From: Albimonas sp036154955
Lineage (GTDB): Bacteria; Pseudomonadota; Alphaproteobacteria; Rhodobacterales; Rhodobacteraceae
NCBI GenBank assembly: GCA_036154955.1
Contig: JAYZWL010000106.1
Span: 1 to 64,000 of the forward strand
Direction of reading: 5' to 3'
DNA length: 64,000 bases
Of this stretch, positions 1 through 10,303 are shown in pieces. Each line of letters opens with the position of its first letter. Within the stretch, counting starts at the first letter, position 1. A program made the translations under genes and the position numbers. The notes beneath the pieces are model-generated. The model made no database searches. It worked only from the letters and a program-made list of their open reading frames with translations, and was not told the DNA's origin.

Positions 1-267
1 GGCGGCGCGGGCCGCGGCCGCGGCCGGGTCGGCCTGACGCGGGGCCGGCGCCGGCGCGCGCGGCGCAGGCGCGGCTCCGCCGGCGGCCGAGGGTCCGCCC
101 TCGGTCGGCTTCAACACCCGCTTGCGGGCCTTGGTCTCGACCACGACCGACTTGGACCGGCCATGGCTGAAGCTCTGCTTGACGCGGCCTTCGCCGCCCC
201 GCGGCGCGGGGCCGCGCGTTCTCAGAGTGCCGCCGGTCTTGTCGTTGCCGTCCATGCTGTCGTCCAT
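1..267 (-). CDS. infB: translation initiation factor IF-2, N-terminal part (cut by window edge)
   Basis: This is the start of the GTPase that places initiator tRNA on the 30S subunit. Only the first 89 codons are inside the window; the GTPase domain lies beyond position 1. The visible part carries VKQSFSHGRSKSVVVETK at about residues 29-46, a signature of alphaproteobacterial IF-2, followed by the usual low-complexity Ala/Pro/Arg linker. The ATG at 267 is preceded by AGGA at good spacing; an in-frame ATG at 255 is an alternative. It is the last visible gene of the minus-strand rimP-nusA-ylxR-infB operon. Confidence 0.9.
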   Translation of the reverse strand, partial: MDDSMDGNDKTGGTLRTRGPAPRGGEGRVKQSFSHGRSKSVVVETKARKRVLKPTEGGPSAAGGAAPAPRAPAPAPRQADPAAAAARAA

Positions 268-589
268 CAACGTCCTGTTCGCGTCCGCTGCCCCGGGGGC
301 CGTGTGCGACGCCCCGCGGGGCGTCTGGAAACGGGCGGCTCCGGCCGGGCGGGAGGGCCCGCGCTGGAGGCGTCCGGCTTCGCGGTCCCGGGCGGGGCCG
401 CCGTGTTCGCCCCTGCTGCGGGGCCTTGCGGGCGCGCCGGCCCCGAACGGACGGGCGCGTCGTGGTCGTCCTCGCCGGCGGGCCGCCCGGGACAGTCCCG
501 GGGAAAGCGTCGTCGGCGCCCCTCCTGCCGGAGAGGCCAGGGAGGCGGCGGCGCCCCATCGGCGGGGAAAGCCGTCCGCTCCAAACGTT
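268..589. other. leader between ylxR and infB, no gene seen
   Basis: About 320 bases separate the ylxR stop from the infB start. Open frames here have only GC-biased, Arg/Pro-rich translations and no family resemblance, so I call no gene. A perfect 18-bp palindrome at 308-325 (GACGCCCCGCGGGGCGTC) lies about 40 bases upstream of infB. In the transcript it would form a strong hairpin, but it has no U-run behind it. Confidence 0.5.
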
Positions 590-1297
590 TCAGGGGTCCG
601 ACCGCATGGCCGAACCCTCGTCATCGCCCCGGTCGTCCGCCGGCGCGTTCAGCGCGGGGCCTGCCGGCGCCTGGTCGCCGGAGGTCCCGTCGAGGGGCTG
701 GATCCGGGGCCGGAAGCCGGCCAGTCGAGCCGCTTCGCGCACGACGCGGTCCGATGCGCCGTCCGCGTCCAGCGCGGCGTGTATCACATAGTCCCGACCG
801 AAGGCCAATCCCAACTCTTCGCTGGTAAGCACGTCGATCAGCGTCGCGCGGCCCGAAAGCGGCGCCAGCTTGCCGAGACCCTGCTCCGAGCCGTCGCGCG
901 CATGAAGCAGCACGCCGGCCGGGCCCTTCTTGAGGCGGGCTTTTACCTTCTCGAACCCGGTGACCGCAAGCCCCGCCTTCCGCGCCAGCGCCACCGAATC
1001 GACGACCCGCCGGGCCAGAAGCGATTCGAGCCGCTGCGGAAAATCCTCCGGAACCGTCACCTGGGCCCGGGCGGCGCGGGCGAAGGCCCGCTTGCGGATC
1101 GCCTGATCCAGAACCTCGCGGGACGAGGTCAGCCACATGCCGCGGCCGGGCAGCCGTTCCGCGAGATCGGGGACCACGTCGCCGTCCGGTCCGACCACGA
1201 AGCGGATCAGCCCGTCGGTCGGCCCGCTTTCGCCGAGCACGATGCAGCGCCGTTCCGGCCCGTCCTCGCGATCCTTGCGCCGTCCGCCCCGGGTCAC
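590..1297 (-). CDS. YlxR (DUF448) / L7Ae-like RNA-binding protein
   Basis: The 235-residue protein has an N-terminal YlxR (DUF448) domain at about residues 10-85, including GPERRCIVLGE and LPGRGMW. A ribosomal L7Ae-like RNA-binding domain follows at about 95-190 (ARKAGLAVTGFEKV), then a low-complexity acidic tail. This fusion is standard in alphaproteobacteria between nusA and infB; the family is linked to RNA binding and ribosome or nucleoid functions, but the exact role is not settled. I chose the GTG at 1297 because GAGG lies just upstream and because the product then starts in the usual place, directly before the YlxR domain. It is co-transcribed with nusA, 128 bases away. Confidence 0.85.
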   Translation of the reverse strand: MTRGGRRKDREDGPERRCIVLGESGPTDGLIRFVVGPDGDVVPDLAERLPGRGMWLTSSREVLDQAIRKRAFARAARAQVTVPEDFPQRLESLLARRVVDSVALARKAGLAVTGFEKVKARLKKGPAGVLLHARDGSEQGLGKLAPLSGRATLIDVLTSEELGLAFGRDYVIHAALDADGASDRVVREAARLAGFRPRIQPLDGTSGDQAPAGPALNAPADDRGDDEGSAMRSDP

Positions 1298-1425
1298 GCT
1301 TCGCCTCGTCGTCTGGTGCAGATGGGCCGCGAGCGGCGGTTCCGCAAGGGCGGGGCCGCGCGCGAAGGGAAACGCGCGCCCGGCGGCAGGGCCGGACGCG
1401 CGGAGATTCGGTCGGTCGCGGGGGC

Positions 1426-3016
<1,591 letters not shown>

Positions 3017-3039
<23 letters not shown>

Positions 3040-3667
3040 TGGTCTTCTCCTGATCGTCGCCGCCATCGTCGGGACCCTCGTCGTCCCCGTCCCCGGCGTC
3101 GTCCTCGATATCGTCGTAGCGGCTTTCGTCCATGTCGTCGGTGGCGAGCCCCGCCGCCTTGCGGGCCCGCAGCGATTCGGCGATCAGCTCGTCGGTCAGC
3201 ACCAGCTTGGCGTCCGAGAGCCATTCGAATTTCAGGCCGATCACCCCTTCGGGGATCTCCAGCAGCACTTCGCCGTCCTCGACCCCGGCCAGGGTTCCCT
3301 TGAACCGCTTGCGGCCGTCGATCATCTCGCTGGTCTCGATCTTGGCTTCCCAGCCGTCGAACCGCTCGAAATCCTTGAGGCGGGTCAGGGGGCGGTCGAT
3401 GCCGGGGGAGGAGACCTCAAGCGCATACTGCGCCTCGATCGGGTCCTCGACGTCCAGCACCGCCGAAACCGCGCGCGAAAGGTCGGCGCAGTCCTCGACC
3501 TCCATGGTGCCGTCGGTCTTTTCGGCCATGATCTGGAGCGTCGCGCGCTTGGCGCCCGACATGTAGCGCAGGCGCACGAGCTCGAAGCCCATGCCCTCCA
3601 CCGTCGGCAGGATGATCTCCGCCAGGCGGCGGTCGATCGGGGCTTTCGCCACCAGGTCCGTCGTCAT
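3017..3667 (-). CDS. rimP: ribosome maturation factor RimP
   Basis: RimP assists maturation of the 30S ribosomal subunit. The 216-residue protein has the family core at about residues 8-160, with VSSPGIDRPLTRLKDFERF characteristic, and a long acidic Asp/Glu/Gly-rich C-terminal tail that runs into the start of nusA. It is the first gene of the rimP-nusA-ylxR-infB operon. The start at 3667 has GGAGG about 9 bases upstream. Confidence 0.95.
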
Positions 3668-3730
3668 CGCCCATGCCTCCGTGGCCCAAGCCTGCGTGAC
3701 AGCGCCGAAGCGCCTGGAAAAACCCGCCGG

Positions 3731-3763
3731 AAAAGACGAAGGGCGGGCCTCAGCGGCCCGCCC
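3731..3763 (-). terminator. rho-independent terminator after the VPLPA-CTERM gene
   Basis: On the minus strand a 9-bp perfect stem (GGGCGGGCC / GGCCCGCCC, 5-base loop) is followed by TTCGTCTTTT. It lies downstream of the gene ending at 3874 and upstream of rimP, so it separates the two units. Confidence 0.8.
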
Positions 3764-3873
3764 TTTCGGTCCGGTCGCCGCGACCCCGGAGGATCACAGC
3801 GCCGCTATGTCGGACGTGATATACACAGACGGCCGCCGGGGAGATTGTGGGCCCGGGCGGCCGCCCCTCATGC

Positions 3874-4488
3874 TCAGCCCTGGCGGCGCCGACGCACCAG
3901 CGCCAGCCCGCCCAGGCCTGCGACCAGCAGCGGCGCGGCGGCGGGCAGCGGCACGGCCGCGGCGCCGACCGTCAGCACGATCGTATCCGAGGGCAGCGTG
4001 TAGGTGTAGACGCCCTTCCAGGCCCCGATCCCCGCCAGGGTCTCGCCCTCGAACAGGAAGGCGCCCGACAGAGTCTCGCCGAAGATGTAGCCCGTGGGCG
4101 CATAGATGCCGACGGACTCAGGCGCCTCGGGGTTGTTGTCGAACCCGAACACGTCGCCGATGAAGAGGCTGGTGCCCGTGCCGTCGTCCCAGACGTTGTC
4201 GCCGAAGGGCGTCCAGGCTTCGCCCGGCGCGACCTCGAACGCGTAGATGTCGAAACCGGTGGACCGGACGACGCCGAATCCCGGCGACGACGGATTGACC
4301 GCGGCGAAATCCGCGGGCAGCGACACCGTGTTGGTCGAGGCGTAGCCGGTCAGGTCCAGCGATCCCTCGAAGGTCCCGACGACGCCGTCGGCGGTCTCGG
4401 AGAGGGTGAGCTGCATCAGCGCGGAGGCGGGCTGCGCGCAAAGCAGCAGGGCCGCCGCCGCAAGGGCGGGTTTCAAAATAGCGGTCAT
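3874..4488 (-). CDS. secreted VPLPA-CTERM sorting domain protein
   Basis: The 204-residue protein has an N-terminal signal peptide (ILKPALAAAALLLCAQPASA) and a C-terminal sorting tail: VPLPAAAPLL, a hydrophobic helix, then RRRR at about residues 179-204. This tripartite tail is the VPLPA-CTERM signal handled by an exosortase in Rhodobacterales. The middle is beta-rich and acidic, with no recognised catalytic motif, so a surface or exported structural protein is the best guess. The ATG at 4488 is preceded by GGGAA; a GTG at 4500 is in frame. It is a single-gene unit with its own terminator. No exosortase gene is visible in the window. Confidence 0.8.
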   Translation of the reverse strand: MTAILKPALAAAALLLCAQPASALMQLTLSETADGVVGTFEGSLDLTGYASTNTVSLPADFAAVNPSSPGFGVVRSTGFDIYAFEVAPGEAWTPFGDNVWDDGTGTSLFIGDVFGFDNNPEAPESVGIYAPTGYIFGETLSGAFLFEGETLAGIGAWKGVYTYTLPSDTIVLTVGAAAVPLPAAAPLLVAGLGGLALVRRRRQG

Positions 4489-4600
4489 GTCATTTCCCAC
4501 TTGGCGTAGCTCCCCCCAAGGAACCCAGTGTTGCTCCCTTTTTTACTGTGAGCCGGGAAACGACAAGCCTGAATCCACGTGATTGACGCTGCGTCGCCTC

Positions 4601-5881
4601 TCAGGCCGCGGCGCCGAGGGCGGGCAGCGGCCGCTCCCGCACCGGGATGTGGCAGATGGCCGAGAACAGGCTGATGCCGACCCCGATCCACCACACCGCC
4701 GCATAGTCGCCGAAGCGGTCATGCAGCGCGCCGCCCAGCCAGACGCCCAGGAAACCGCCGACCTGGTGGGAGAAGAACACGATCCCGTAGAGCGTGCCCA
4801 TGTAGCGCAGCCCGTGGATCACCCCGACCAGCCCCACCGTCAGCGGCACCGTCGCCAGCCACAGCGAGCCCATGGCGACCGAGAAGATCAGCACCGTCGC
4901 CGGCGTCATCGGCGCCACGATGAACGCCGCGCAGACGCCCGCCCGCAGCAGGTAGACCACCGTCAGCAGCCAGCGCTTGGAGAAGCGCCCCCCAAGCCGC
5001 CCGGCCAGCAGCGTGCCGCCGATATTGGCCGCCCCGATCGCCGCCAGCGCCCAGCCGCCCAGCGCCGCCGTGGACGAGATCCCGACCGAGGCCAACATCC
5101 CCGACGGGTCCACCGCCGCGCAGGCCTCGGTGATGAAGGCCGGGAAATGGGCGGTGATGAAGGCGAGCTGGTAGCCGCAGGAGAAGAAGCCGAGGAAGAT
5201 CAGGATGAAGGACGGATCCTTCGCCGCCCGGCTCAGCGCCTGGGCCAGCGAGCCTTCGACCGGGGCGGCGGCCCCCGGAGCCGCCGGGGCCGGCGCGCCG
5301 GAGGTGAAGGGCGCCAGCAGCGCGCAGGCCCCGATGATCCCGGCCGAGATCACGAACACCGTCTGCCAGTCCATCGAGGTCAGCGCCATGCCGAGGAACG
5401 GCGGCAGGATCAGCTGACCCGCCGAGGCCGCGGAGGTCACGATGCCCAGCGCCAGGCTGCGGTTCTTGTCCGACGCCTCGCGCCCCACCGCGCCCAGGAT
5501 CACGCCGAGGCCGGACCCCGCGATGCCGAAGCCCAGCAGGATATTGAGCATCTGGTGCCCCTCGGGCGTCGTCGCCCAGGCCGAGCCGAGCAGCCCCGCG
5601 GCGTAAAGCGCCACGCCCAGCAGCAGCGTGCGCCGGGTGCCCACCTTCTCGGCCATCGCCGCGAAGACCGGCTGCGCCGCGCCCCAGGCCAGGTTCTGCA
5701 GCGCGATGGCCATGGAGTATTCCGCCCGCGGCCAGCCGAAGCTCTGCTCGATCGGGATCTGGAACAGGCCGAAGGCGGCGCGCACCCCGAAGCCGAGCGC
5801 GAGAATCACCGCGCCCGAGATCAGCATCGGCGTGAACAGCCGGTCGGGCGAGGCGGCGGCGGAAGGGGAGATCGCGGACAT
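4601..5881 (-). CDS. MFS transporter
   Basis: The 426-residue protein has about 12 hydrophobic segments in two halves, separated by an Ala/Pro-rich cytoplasmic loop near residues 195-215. An MFS-type loop motif is present after TM2 (EKVGTRRTLL). It resembles the monocarboxylate/oxalate-formate antiporter branch of the major facilitator superfamily, but the substrate cannot be read from the sequence. The start at 5881 has GGAG upstream. It follows the RibD-like gene by 12 bases, so the two are probably co-transcribed. Confidence 0.85.
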   Translation of the reverse strand: MSAISPSAAASPDRLFTPMLISGAVILALGFGVRAAFGLFQIPIEQSFGWPRAEYSMAIALQNLAWGAAQPVFAAMAEKVGTRRTLLLGVALYAAGLLGSAWATTPEGHQMLNILLGFGIAGSGLGVILGAVGREASDKNRSLALGIVTSAASAGQLILPPFLGMALTSMDWQTVFVISAGIIGACALLAPFTSGAPAPAAPGAAAPVEGSLAQALSRAAKDPSFILIFLGFFSCGYQLAFITAHFPAFITEACAAVDPSGMLASVGISSTAALGGWALAAIGAANIGGTLLAGRLGGRFSKRWLLTVVYLLRAGVCAAFIVAPMTPATVLIFSVAMGSLWLATVPLTVGLVGVIHGLRYMGTLYGIVFFSHQVGGFLGVWLGGALHDRFGDYAAVWWIGVGISLFSAICHIPVRERPLPALGAAA

Positions 5882-5893
5882 GGGTCGTCTCCG

Positions 5894-6505
5894 TCAGGGG
5901 CGGGCGGGCGCGGGGCGCCGCCATACGGTCAGGGTCACGCCGGTTTCGGGCGTGAGCGTTTCGGTCGGGCCGGGGACGAGCCCGGCCTCCGCCAGCGCAC
6001 CTTCGGCCGAGCGTCCGGGGCCGAGCCCCGAGAACACCGGCCGCCCGCCGGGCAGCGGGCAGGCGGGGTTGCGGGCGAGGTGGAAGCTTTCGAACCACGG
6101 CAGGAACAGGTCGAAGGCCGCCCGCCCGCCGGGGACGCCGATGCGCCCGCCGCCGGGGACGACCGCGGCCAGCATCGCCGGGACCGGCACGTCGGCGGGG
6201 TTCCATTCCCACGCCTCCGCCGCCCGGGTCAGGCCGCGATGGCGGCGGCTCATCACCACCCGCAGGCGGCCGGCGGCGTTGGGCGTCGCCTCGTGGCTGG
6301 CGCGGGCCAGCACCGTCGCCGCGCAGGCGTCCAGCGCCGCCTGGAACCGCGCCCAGTCGTTGGCGTCGCCCAGCGCGGGCGGAAACGCGCCCTCCGCATC
6401 CGCGATGCAGTCCTCGGGCGACAGGATCGCATGGCCCTCGATCCGCCAGGCCGGGGCGCCGGACGGGCGGTCATGCGTGTCGGAAGGGGCGTCGGAGCGG
6501 GTCAT
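5894..6505 (-). CDS. RibD C-terminal / dihydrofolate-reductase-like protein
   Basis: The 203-residue product resembles the reductase fold shared by DHFR and the RibD C-terminal domain: IEGHAILS, then AILSPEDCIADAEGAFP, and the beta-strand region LRVVMSRR. Such proteins are common in Rhodobacteraceae and are usually annotated only as dihydrofolate-reductase-like. The substrate is unknown; NADPH-dependent reduction is inferred from the fold. The ATG at 6505 is the first that leaves a normal N-terminus, but no strong ribosome binding site precedes it. It is upstream of, and probably in one operon with, the MFS gene. Confidence 0.65.
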   Translation of the reverse strand: MTRSDAPSDTHDRPSGAPAWRIEGHAILSPEDCIADAEGAFPPALGDANDWARFQAALDACAATVLARASHEATPNAAGRLRVVMSRRHRGLTRAAEAWEWNPADVPVPAMLAAVVPGGGRIGVPGGRAAFDLFLPWFESFHLARNPACPLPGGRPVFSGLGPGRSAEGALAEAGLVPGPTETLTPETGVTLTVWRRPAPARP

Positions 6506-6643
6506 GGCTGGGCTCGATGCGGGTTCGGGTTCCGAAGCGGAAGGGCGCGCCCTGGTTGCGGGCAGGCGCCCGGAATCGCGGGACGCGCGTGCGGGACGGG
6601 GCGGCAGATTGTCCGAGCCCGCCCGCCGCGGCAAGCGAAAAAT

Positions 6644-6658
6644 GTAAGCATGTCTTAC
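6644..6658. promoter_or_regulatory. inverted repeat GTAAG-N5-CTTAC, possible operator
   Basis: A short inverted repeat (GTAAG CATGT CTTAC) lies in the divergent gap between the RibD-like/MFS unit and zapE, in a locally AT-richer stretch. Its position fits an operator for a dimeric repressor, but no matching regulator gene is next to it. Confidence 0.3.
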
Positions 6659-6780
6659 CTTGATGGGGCCCGTCACGAAGCCTGATGACCCGCCGCGCTT
6701 TTCCGCCCCCGCCTTGACATGCGCGCCCCCCGGCCCCACGCCCTTCCCCGACGCACCCCGCACGGAGCACCGCCCGCCCC

Positions 6781-7902
6781 ATGGCCGAAACGCCCCAAGC
6801 CGATACCCCGATGTCCCGCTACCGCGCTCTCGTCCGCGCCGGCACGCTGACCGAGGACCCGGCGCAGCGTCACGCGGTCGAACAGCTGCAACTGCTGCAC
6901 GACCGGCTGAAGGGCTACGATCCCGGCCAGGGCAAGAAGGTGGCGCGCGGCTGGTTCGGCTGGGGGCGCGAGCGGGCGAAGCAGGACACGCTGGGCGGCC
7001 TTTACCTCTACGGCGGGGTCGGGCGGGGCAAGTCCATGCTGATGGACCTGTTCTGCGACATCGCTCCGGTCAGCCCGAAGCGCCGGGTGCATTTCCACGC
7101 CTTCATGCAGGAGATCCACGCCGGCATCAAAAAGGCCCGCGACGCCGGCGCCTCGGACCCGATCGCGCCGGTGGCGGACGCGGTGGCGGCCTCGGCCACG
7201 CTGCTCTGCTTCGACGAGATGCAGATCACCGACATCGCCGACGCGATGATCGTCGGCCGCCTGTTCGAGGCGCTGTTCGCCCGCGGCGTGGTGGTGGTCA
7301 CCACCTCCAACCGGCACCCGGACGATCTCTACAAGGACGGGCTCAACCGCGGCATCTTCCTGCCCTTCATCGAGATGCTGAAACAGAAGCTCGACCTGCA
7401 CCATCTCGACGGCGCCGAGGATCACCGCCGCGACCGCGAACGCGCCGACCGCCGCTACCTCTCGCCGCTGGGGCCGGAGACGGCGGCGGAGATCGACCGG
7501 ATCTGGGACCGGCTGGGATCCGGCCCCGAAACCCCGTTGGTCCTCGAATTCCCCGGCCGCAAGGAAAGCTTCGCCCGCCATCGCGGCCGCGCCCTGCGCG
7601 CGGGGTTCGAGGAGCTCTGCGCCCGTCCGCTGGGCGCCGCGGACTATCTCGCGCTGGTCGAGAGGATCGACGCGCTGGTGATCGAGAACGTCCCCCGCCT
7701 GTCCCGCGCCCGCAACAACGAGGCCAAGCGCTTCGTCACCCTGGTCGACGCGCTCTATGAGGCGCGTACGCGGCTCTACGTCTCCGCGGAGGCCGAACCC
7801 GAGACGCTCTATATAGAGGGCGCCGGGGCCTTCGAGTTCGAGCGCACCGCCTCCCGCCTCGACGAGATGCGGGCGGCGAGCTGGCCCGAAAAGGCGGACT
7901 GA
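6781..7902 (+). CDS. zapE: cell division AFG1-like ATPase ZapE
   Basis: ZapE is an AFG1-family P-loop ATPase linked to the division Z-ring in proteobacteria. The 373-residue protein has a Walker A motif GGVGRGKS at residues 78-85 and a Walker B LLCFDEMQ at 141-148. The family segments VVVTTSNRHPDDLY and the C-terminal LSRARNNEAKRFVTLVDALY are also present. Length is typical. The start at 6781 has only a weak GGAG at a long distance; an in-frame ATG at 6811 is an alternative. The DUF2254 gene begins 2 bases after its stop. Confidence 0.93.
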   Translation: MAETPQADTPMSRYRALVRAGTLTEDPAQRHAVEQLQLLHDRLKGYDPGQGKKVARGWFGWGRERAKQDTLGGLYLYGGVGRGKSMLMDLFCDIAPVSPKRRVHFHAFMQEIHAGIKKARDAGASDPIAPVADAVAASATLLCFDEMQITDIADAMIVGRLFEALFARGVVVVTTSNRHPDDLYKDGLNRGIFLPFIEMLKQKLDLHHLDGAEDHRRDRERADRRYLSPLGPETAAEIDRIWDRLGSGPETPLVLEFPGRKESFARHRGRALRAGFEELCARPLGAADYLALVERIDALVIENVPRLSRARNNEAKRFVTLVDALYEARTRLYVSAEAEPETLYIEGAGAFEFERTASRLDEMRAASWPEKAD

Positions 7903-7904
7903 AC

Positions 7905-9272
7905 ATGCGCGCGCGGCTGCGCCGGGCCTTCGACGCGGCGCTGGAAAGCTTCTGGTTCCTGCCGCTGCTGATGGTCGCGGTCAGCCAGTCGCTGGTGCTG
8001 CCGGCGCTGCTGTTCGGCGCCGACCCGGCGGCGGGCGCGCAGGCGCTGGGCTTCGACCGGCTGGCCTTGCTGATCGGGGCCCTGGCCGACGGGCTCGACC
8101 CCGACGGGGCGCGGGACGTGCTGACCATGGTGGCGGGGGGGATGATCACCACCGTCTCCATCGTCTTCTCCCTCAGCTTCGTGGCGCTGACGCTCACCTC
8201 CCAGCAGATCGGGCCGCGGATCATCGACTTCTGGCTGCGCTCCAACGCCACCCAGGCGCTGCTGGGGCTGAGCCTCGCCGCCTTCTTCGCCGCGCTGTCG
8301 GGTCTGCTCGCCATGACCCAGGCGTCGGAGGACGGGCGCGTGGCGCTGCTGGCGGTGGCGTTCTCGGCGGTGCTGGGGTCGCTGTCGCTGGTGGCGGTGG
8401 TGCTGTTCGCCACCCGCATGTCCGAGGCGATCCGCGCCGACGCCACCGTGGCGCGCATCGGCGACGCCTTCGTCGCCGCCTGCCGGGCGGGCGAGGCCCG
8501 GATGGACCGGGCGGAGGCCGAGGCGGCCGACGCGCTGGAGGCGCTGGCCGACGCGGAGGGCGAGACCGTGCGCGCCGACGCCGCCGGCTATCTGGGGGAC
8601 CTCGACCTCGACGCGCTGGGCCGCTGGGCGGAGGCGCGCGGCCTGCGCCTGACGGTTCTGGTCCGCGAGAACGACCACGTTCTGCCCGCCCGCCCGCTGG
8701 CGCGCGCGCTGGGGATACACGCCGAGACGCAGGGCGGCGACCGGGCGGGGCTGGAGGCGTCGCTGCGCGGGCATCTCGCCCTGACCCGCCGCCGCCGCCG
8801 CTCCGGCGTCGCGGATTTCGAGGGCGACGCGCTGACCGAGGTGGCGCTGCGCGCGCTGTCGCCCTCGATCAACGACCCGTTCACCGCCATGGCCTGCATC
8901 GACCGCATCGCCGAGGGCTGCGCCCTGCTGGCCCGGCTGGGCCCTCCGTCCCGCCTTCGCCGCGCGGGCGGGGGAGCGGAGGGCGTCGCGCTGGTCGCCG
9001 CGCCGTCCTGCGGGGCGGCCTGGCTGCTGCCGCGGCTGCTGCATCCGATCCTTGACGCCGGCGCGGACAAGGCGGTGGTGCTGGAACGCGCCGCGCAGGC
9101 CCTGGCCGACATCGCCCGCATCGCCTGGCTGGACGAGGACCGCGCCGCCGCCGCCCGCCTTCGGCGCCGGGTGGAGCGCGCCGCGGAGGCGCTGCGCGAT
9201 CCCGACGACCGCGCGCTGGTGGCGGCGGCGTTGGCCGAATCACCCCGCCGCGAATACATGGATGGCTTATGA
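7905..9272 (+). CDS. DUF2254 family membrane protein
   Basis: The 455-residue protein has four predicted membrane helices in the first 175 residues and a soluble C-terminal half. FEGDALTEVALRALSPSINDPFTA near residue 320 is the most conserved stretch of the DUF2254 family. Function is unknown. The start at 7905 has AAGGCGG inside the end of zapE, which suggests coupling. A weak terminator follows. Confidence 0.8.
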   Translation: MRARLRRAFDAALESFWFLPLLMVAVSQSLVLPALLFGADPAAGAQALGFDRLALLIGALADGLDPDGARDVLTMVAGGMITTVSIVFSLSFVALTLTSQQIGPRIIDFWLRSNATQALLGLSLAAFFAALSGLLAMTQASEDGRVALLAVAFSAVLGSLSLVAVVLFATRMSEAIRADATVARIGDAFVAACRAGEARMDRAEAEAADALEALADAEGETVRADAAGYLGDLDLDALGRWAEARGLRLTVLVRENDHVLPARPLARALGIHAETQGGDRAGLEASLRGHLALTRRRRRSGVADFEGDALTEVALRALSPSINDPFTAMACIDRIAEGCALLARLGPPSRLRRAGGGAEGVALVAAPSCGAAWLLPRLLHPILDAGADKAVVLERAAQALADIARIAWLDEDRAAAARLRRRVERAAEALRDPDDRALVAAALAESPRREYMDGL

Positions 9273-9323
9273 TCGGGCGTGCATTAATATAAGGCGTTAA
9301 CTGTAGTTCGCCGGATTTCGGCC

Positions 9324-9350
9324 AAACGGCAGGGTAAAGCAGCCGTTTTT
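9324..9350 (+). terminator. probable terminator after the DUF2254 gene
   Basis: A 7-bp stem (AAACGGC / GCCGTTT) with an 11-base loop runs into TTTTT on the plus strand, about 50 bases after the stop. Confidence 0.5.
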
Positions 9351-9465
9351 CCGCCTGAATCATCACTAATTTTCTCGAGATCGACGACTTTAGATAGCCT
9401 CGGCCGTCGTCGGACATTATGCCCACGTCCTCGAGCCGACGATCGGCCGGATCTTGGGGAAATGT

Positions 9466-10188
9466 ATGCTTCGCTTGCTGCTGCTTTTGGGAGCGGTGGT
9501 CTGCGCGTTCGGCGGGGTTTCGCCGGCGGCGGCCCACTCCCTCTACGAAACCGACCCGAACGCCTCCGCCTGCTGCGGCGGGGAGCATTGCGGGCCGCTG
9601 GCGCTCCACGCCGTGACCTGGGATCCGGACCGCAAGGGCTGGGCGCTCGCCTGGCAGGGCGAGGAGGTGTTCGTGCCGCGCGAAAGCGCGCTGCTGTCGC
9701 CCGATGACGGCTATCACGGCTGCGGCAGCCGCACCCGGGGCATGTTCGGCGCCGAGGGCCCGCTGCCCCCGGGCGCCGCCGCGCAGCTTCCGCCCTGGAA
9801 GATCTGCTTCCTGGTTCCCGAAGAGGCGCTGGAGATGGCCTTCGCCGACGTGGGCGACGACCGCCGCGCCTTCGGGACCTATCTCGACGGTCTGGTCGAC
9901 ACCGCGCGGGATCTCGGCCGGCGCGGGTTCGAGGTGGGCGGACGGCTGGCGGGACTCACTCCGTCGCGTAACTACAACTACGAAGACAGCCTCACCGGCC
10001 GCCAGGCGACCGGGGGCCGGTCCGACGGCGGCGCGACCACGCCGGTTCACGTGCCGTCGGGCGGCGACGGCGGCCGCAGCAACGCCACCGACCCGCATGC
10101 CGGCGTGGTGCCGCTGCCGCCCGCCGCTTTCCTGATGCTCGGCGGCATCGGCGCGCTCGCCCTGACCCGGCTGCGTCGCCCGGCCTGA
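9466..10188 (+). CDS. secreted Cys-rich protein with VPLPPA-type C-terminal anchor
   Basis: The 240-residue protein begins with a signal peptide (LRLLLLLGAVVCAFGG, cleaved after AAA). The mature N-terminus matches a small periplasmic alphaproteobacterial family: HSLYETDPNASACCGGEHC, then GYHGCG and KICFLVP, with conserved Cys residues. After a low-complexity Gly/Thr region it ends in VPLPPAAFLMLGG, a hydrophobic helix and RLRR (about residues 215-240), a VPLPA-type sorting tail with one substitution. So a known small domain appears fused to an exosortase anchor. The ATG at 9466 has GGGGA upstream. Function is unknown. Confidence 0.75.
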   Translation: MLRLLLLLGAVVCAFGGVSPAAAHSLYETDPNASACCGGEHCGPLALHAVTWDPDRKGWALAWQGEEVFVPRESALLSPDDGYHGCGSRTRGMFGAEGPLPPGAAAQLPPWKICFLVPEEALEMAFADVGDDRRAFGTYLDGLVDTARDLGRRGFEVGGRLAGLTPSRNYNYEDSLTGRQATGGRSDGGATTPVHVPSGGDGGRSNATDPHAGVVPLPPAAFLMLGGIGALALTRLRRPA

Positions 10189-10249
10189 CCGAGCCAGGCC
10201 GCGCCCCGACGGACCGTCGCGCCCGCGGCGCGGATCGTGGAGGACGCGC

Positions 10250-10272
10250 GGCCCCGGGCCTGACCCGGGGCC
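10250..10272. repeat. dispersed CCCCGGG palindrome, copy 1
   Basis: This is a near-perfect inverted repeat (core CCCCGGGCCTGACCCGGGG) between two convergent genes. The same unit recurs at 22419-22440, 22465-22486, 26799-26821 and 58745-58765. Confidence 0.75.
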
Positions 10273-10303
10273 TCTTCGCGCCCGCCTCTCCGATCGCGCG
10301 CGA

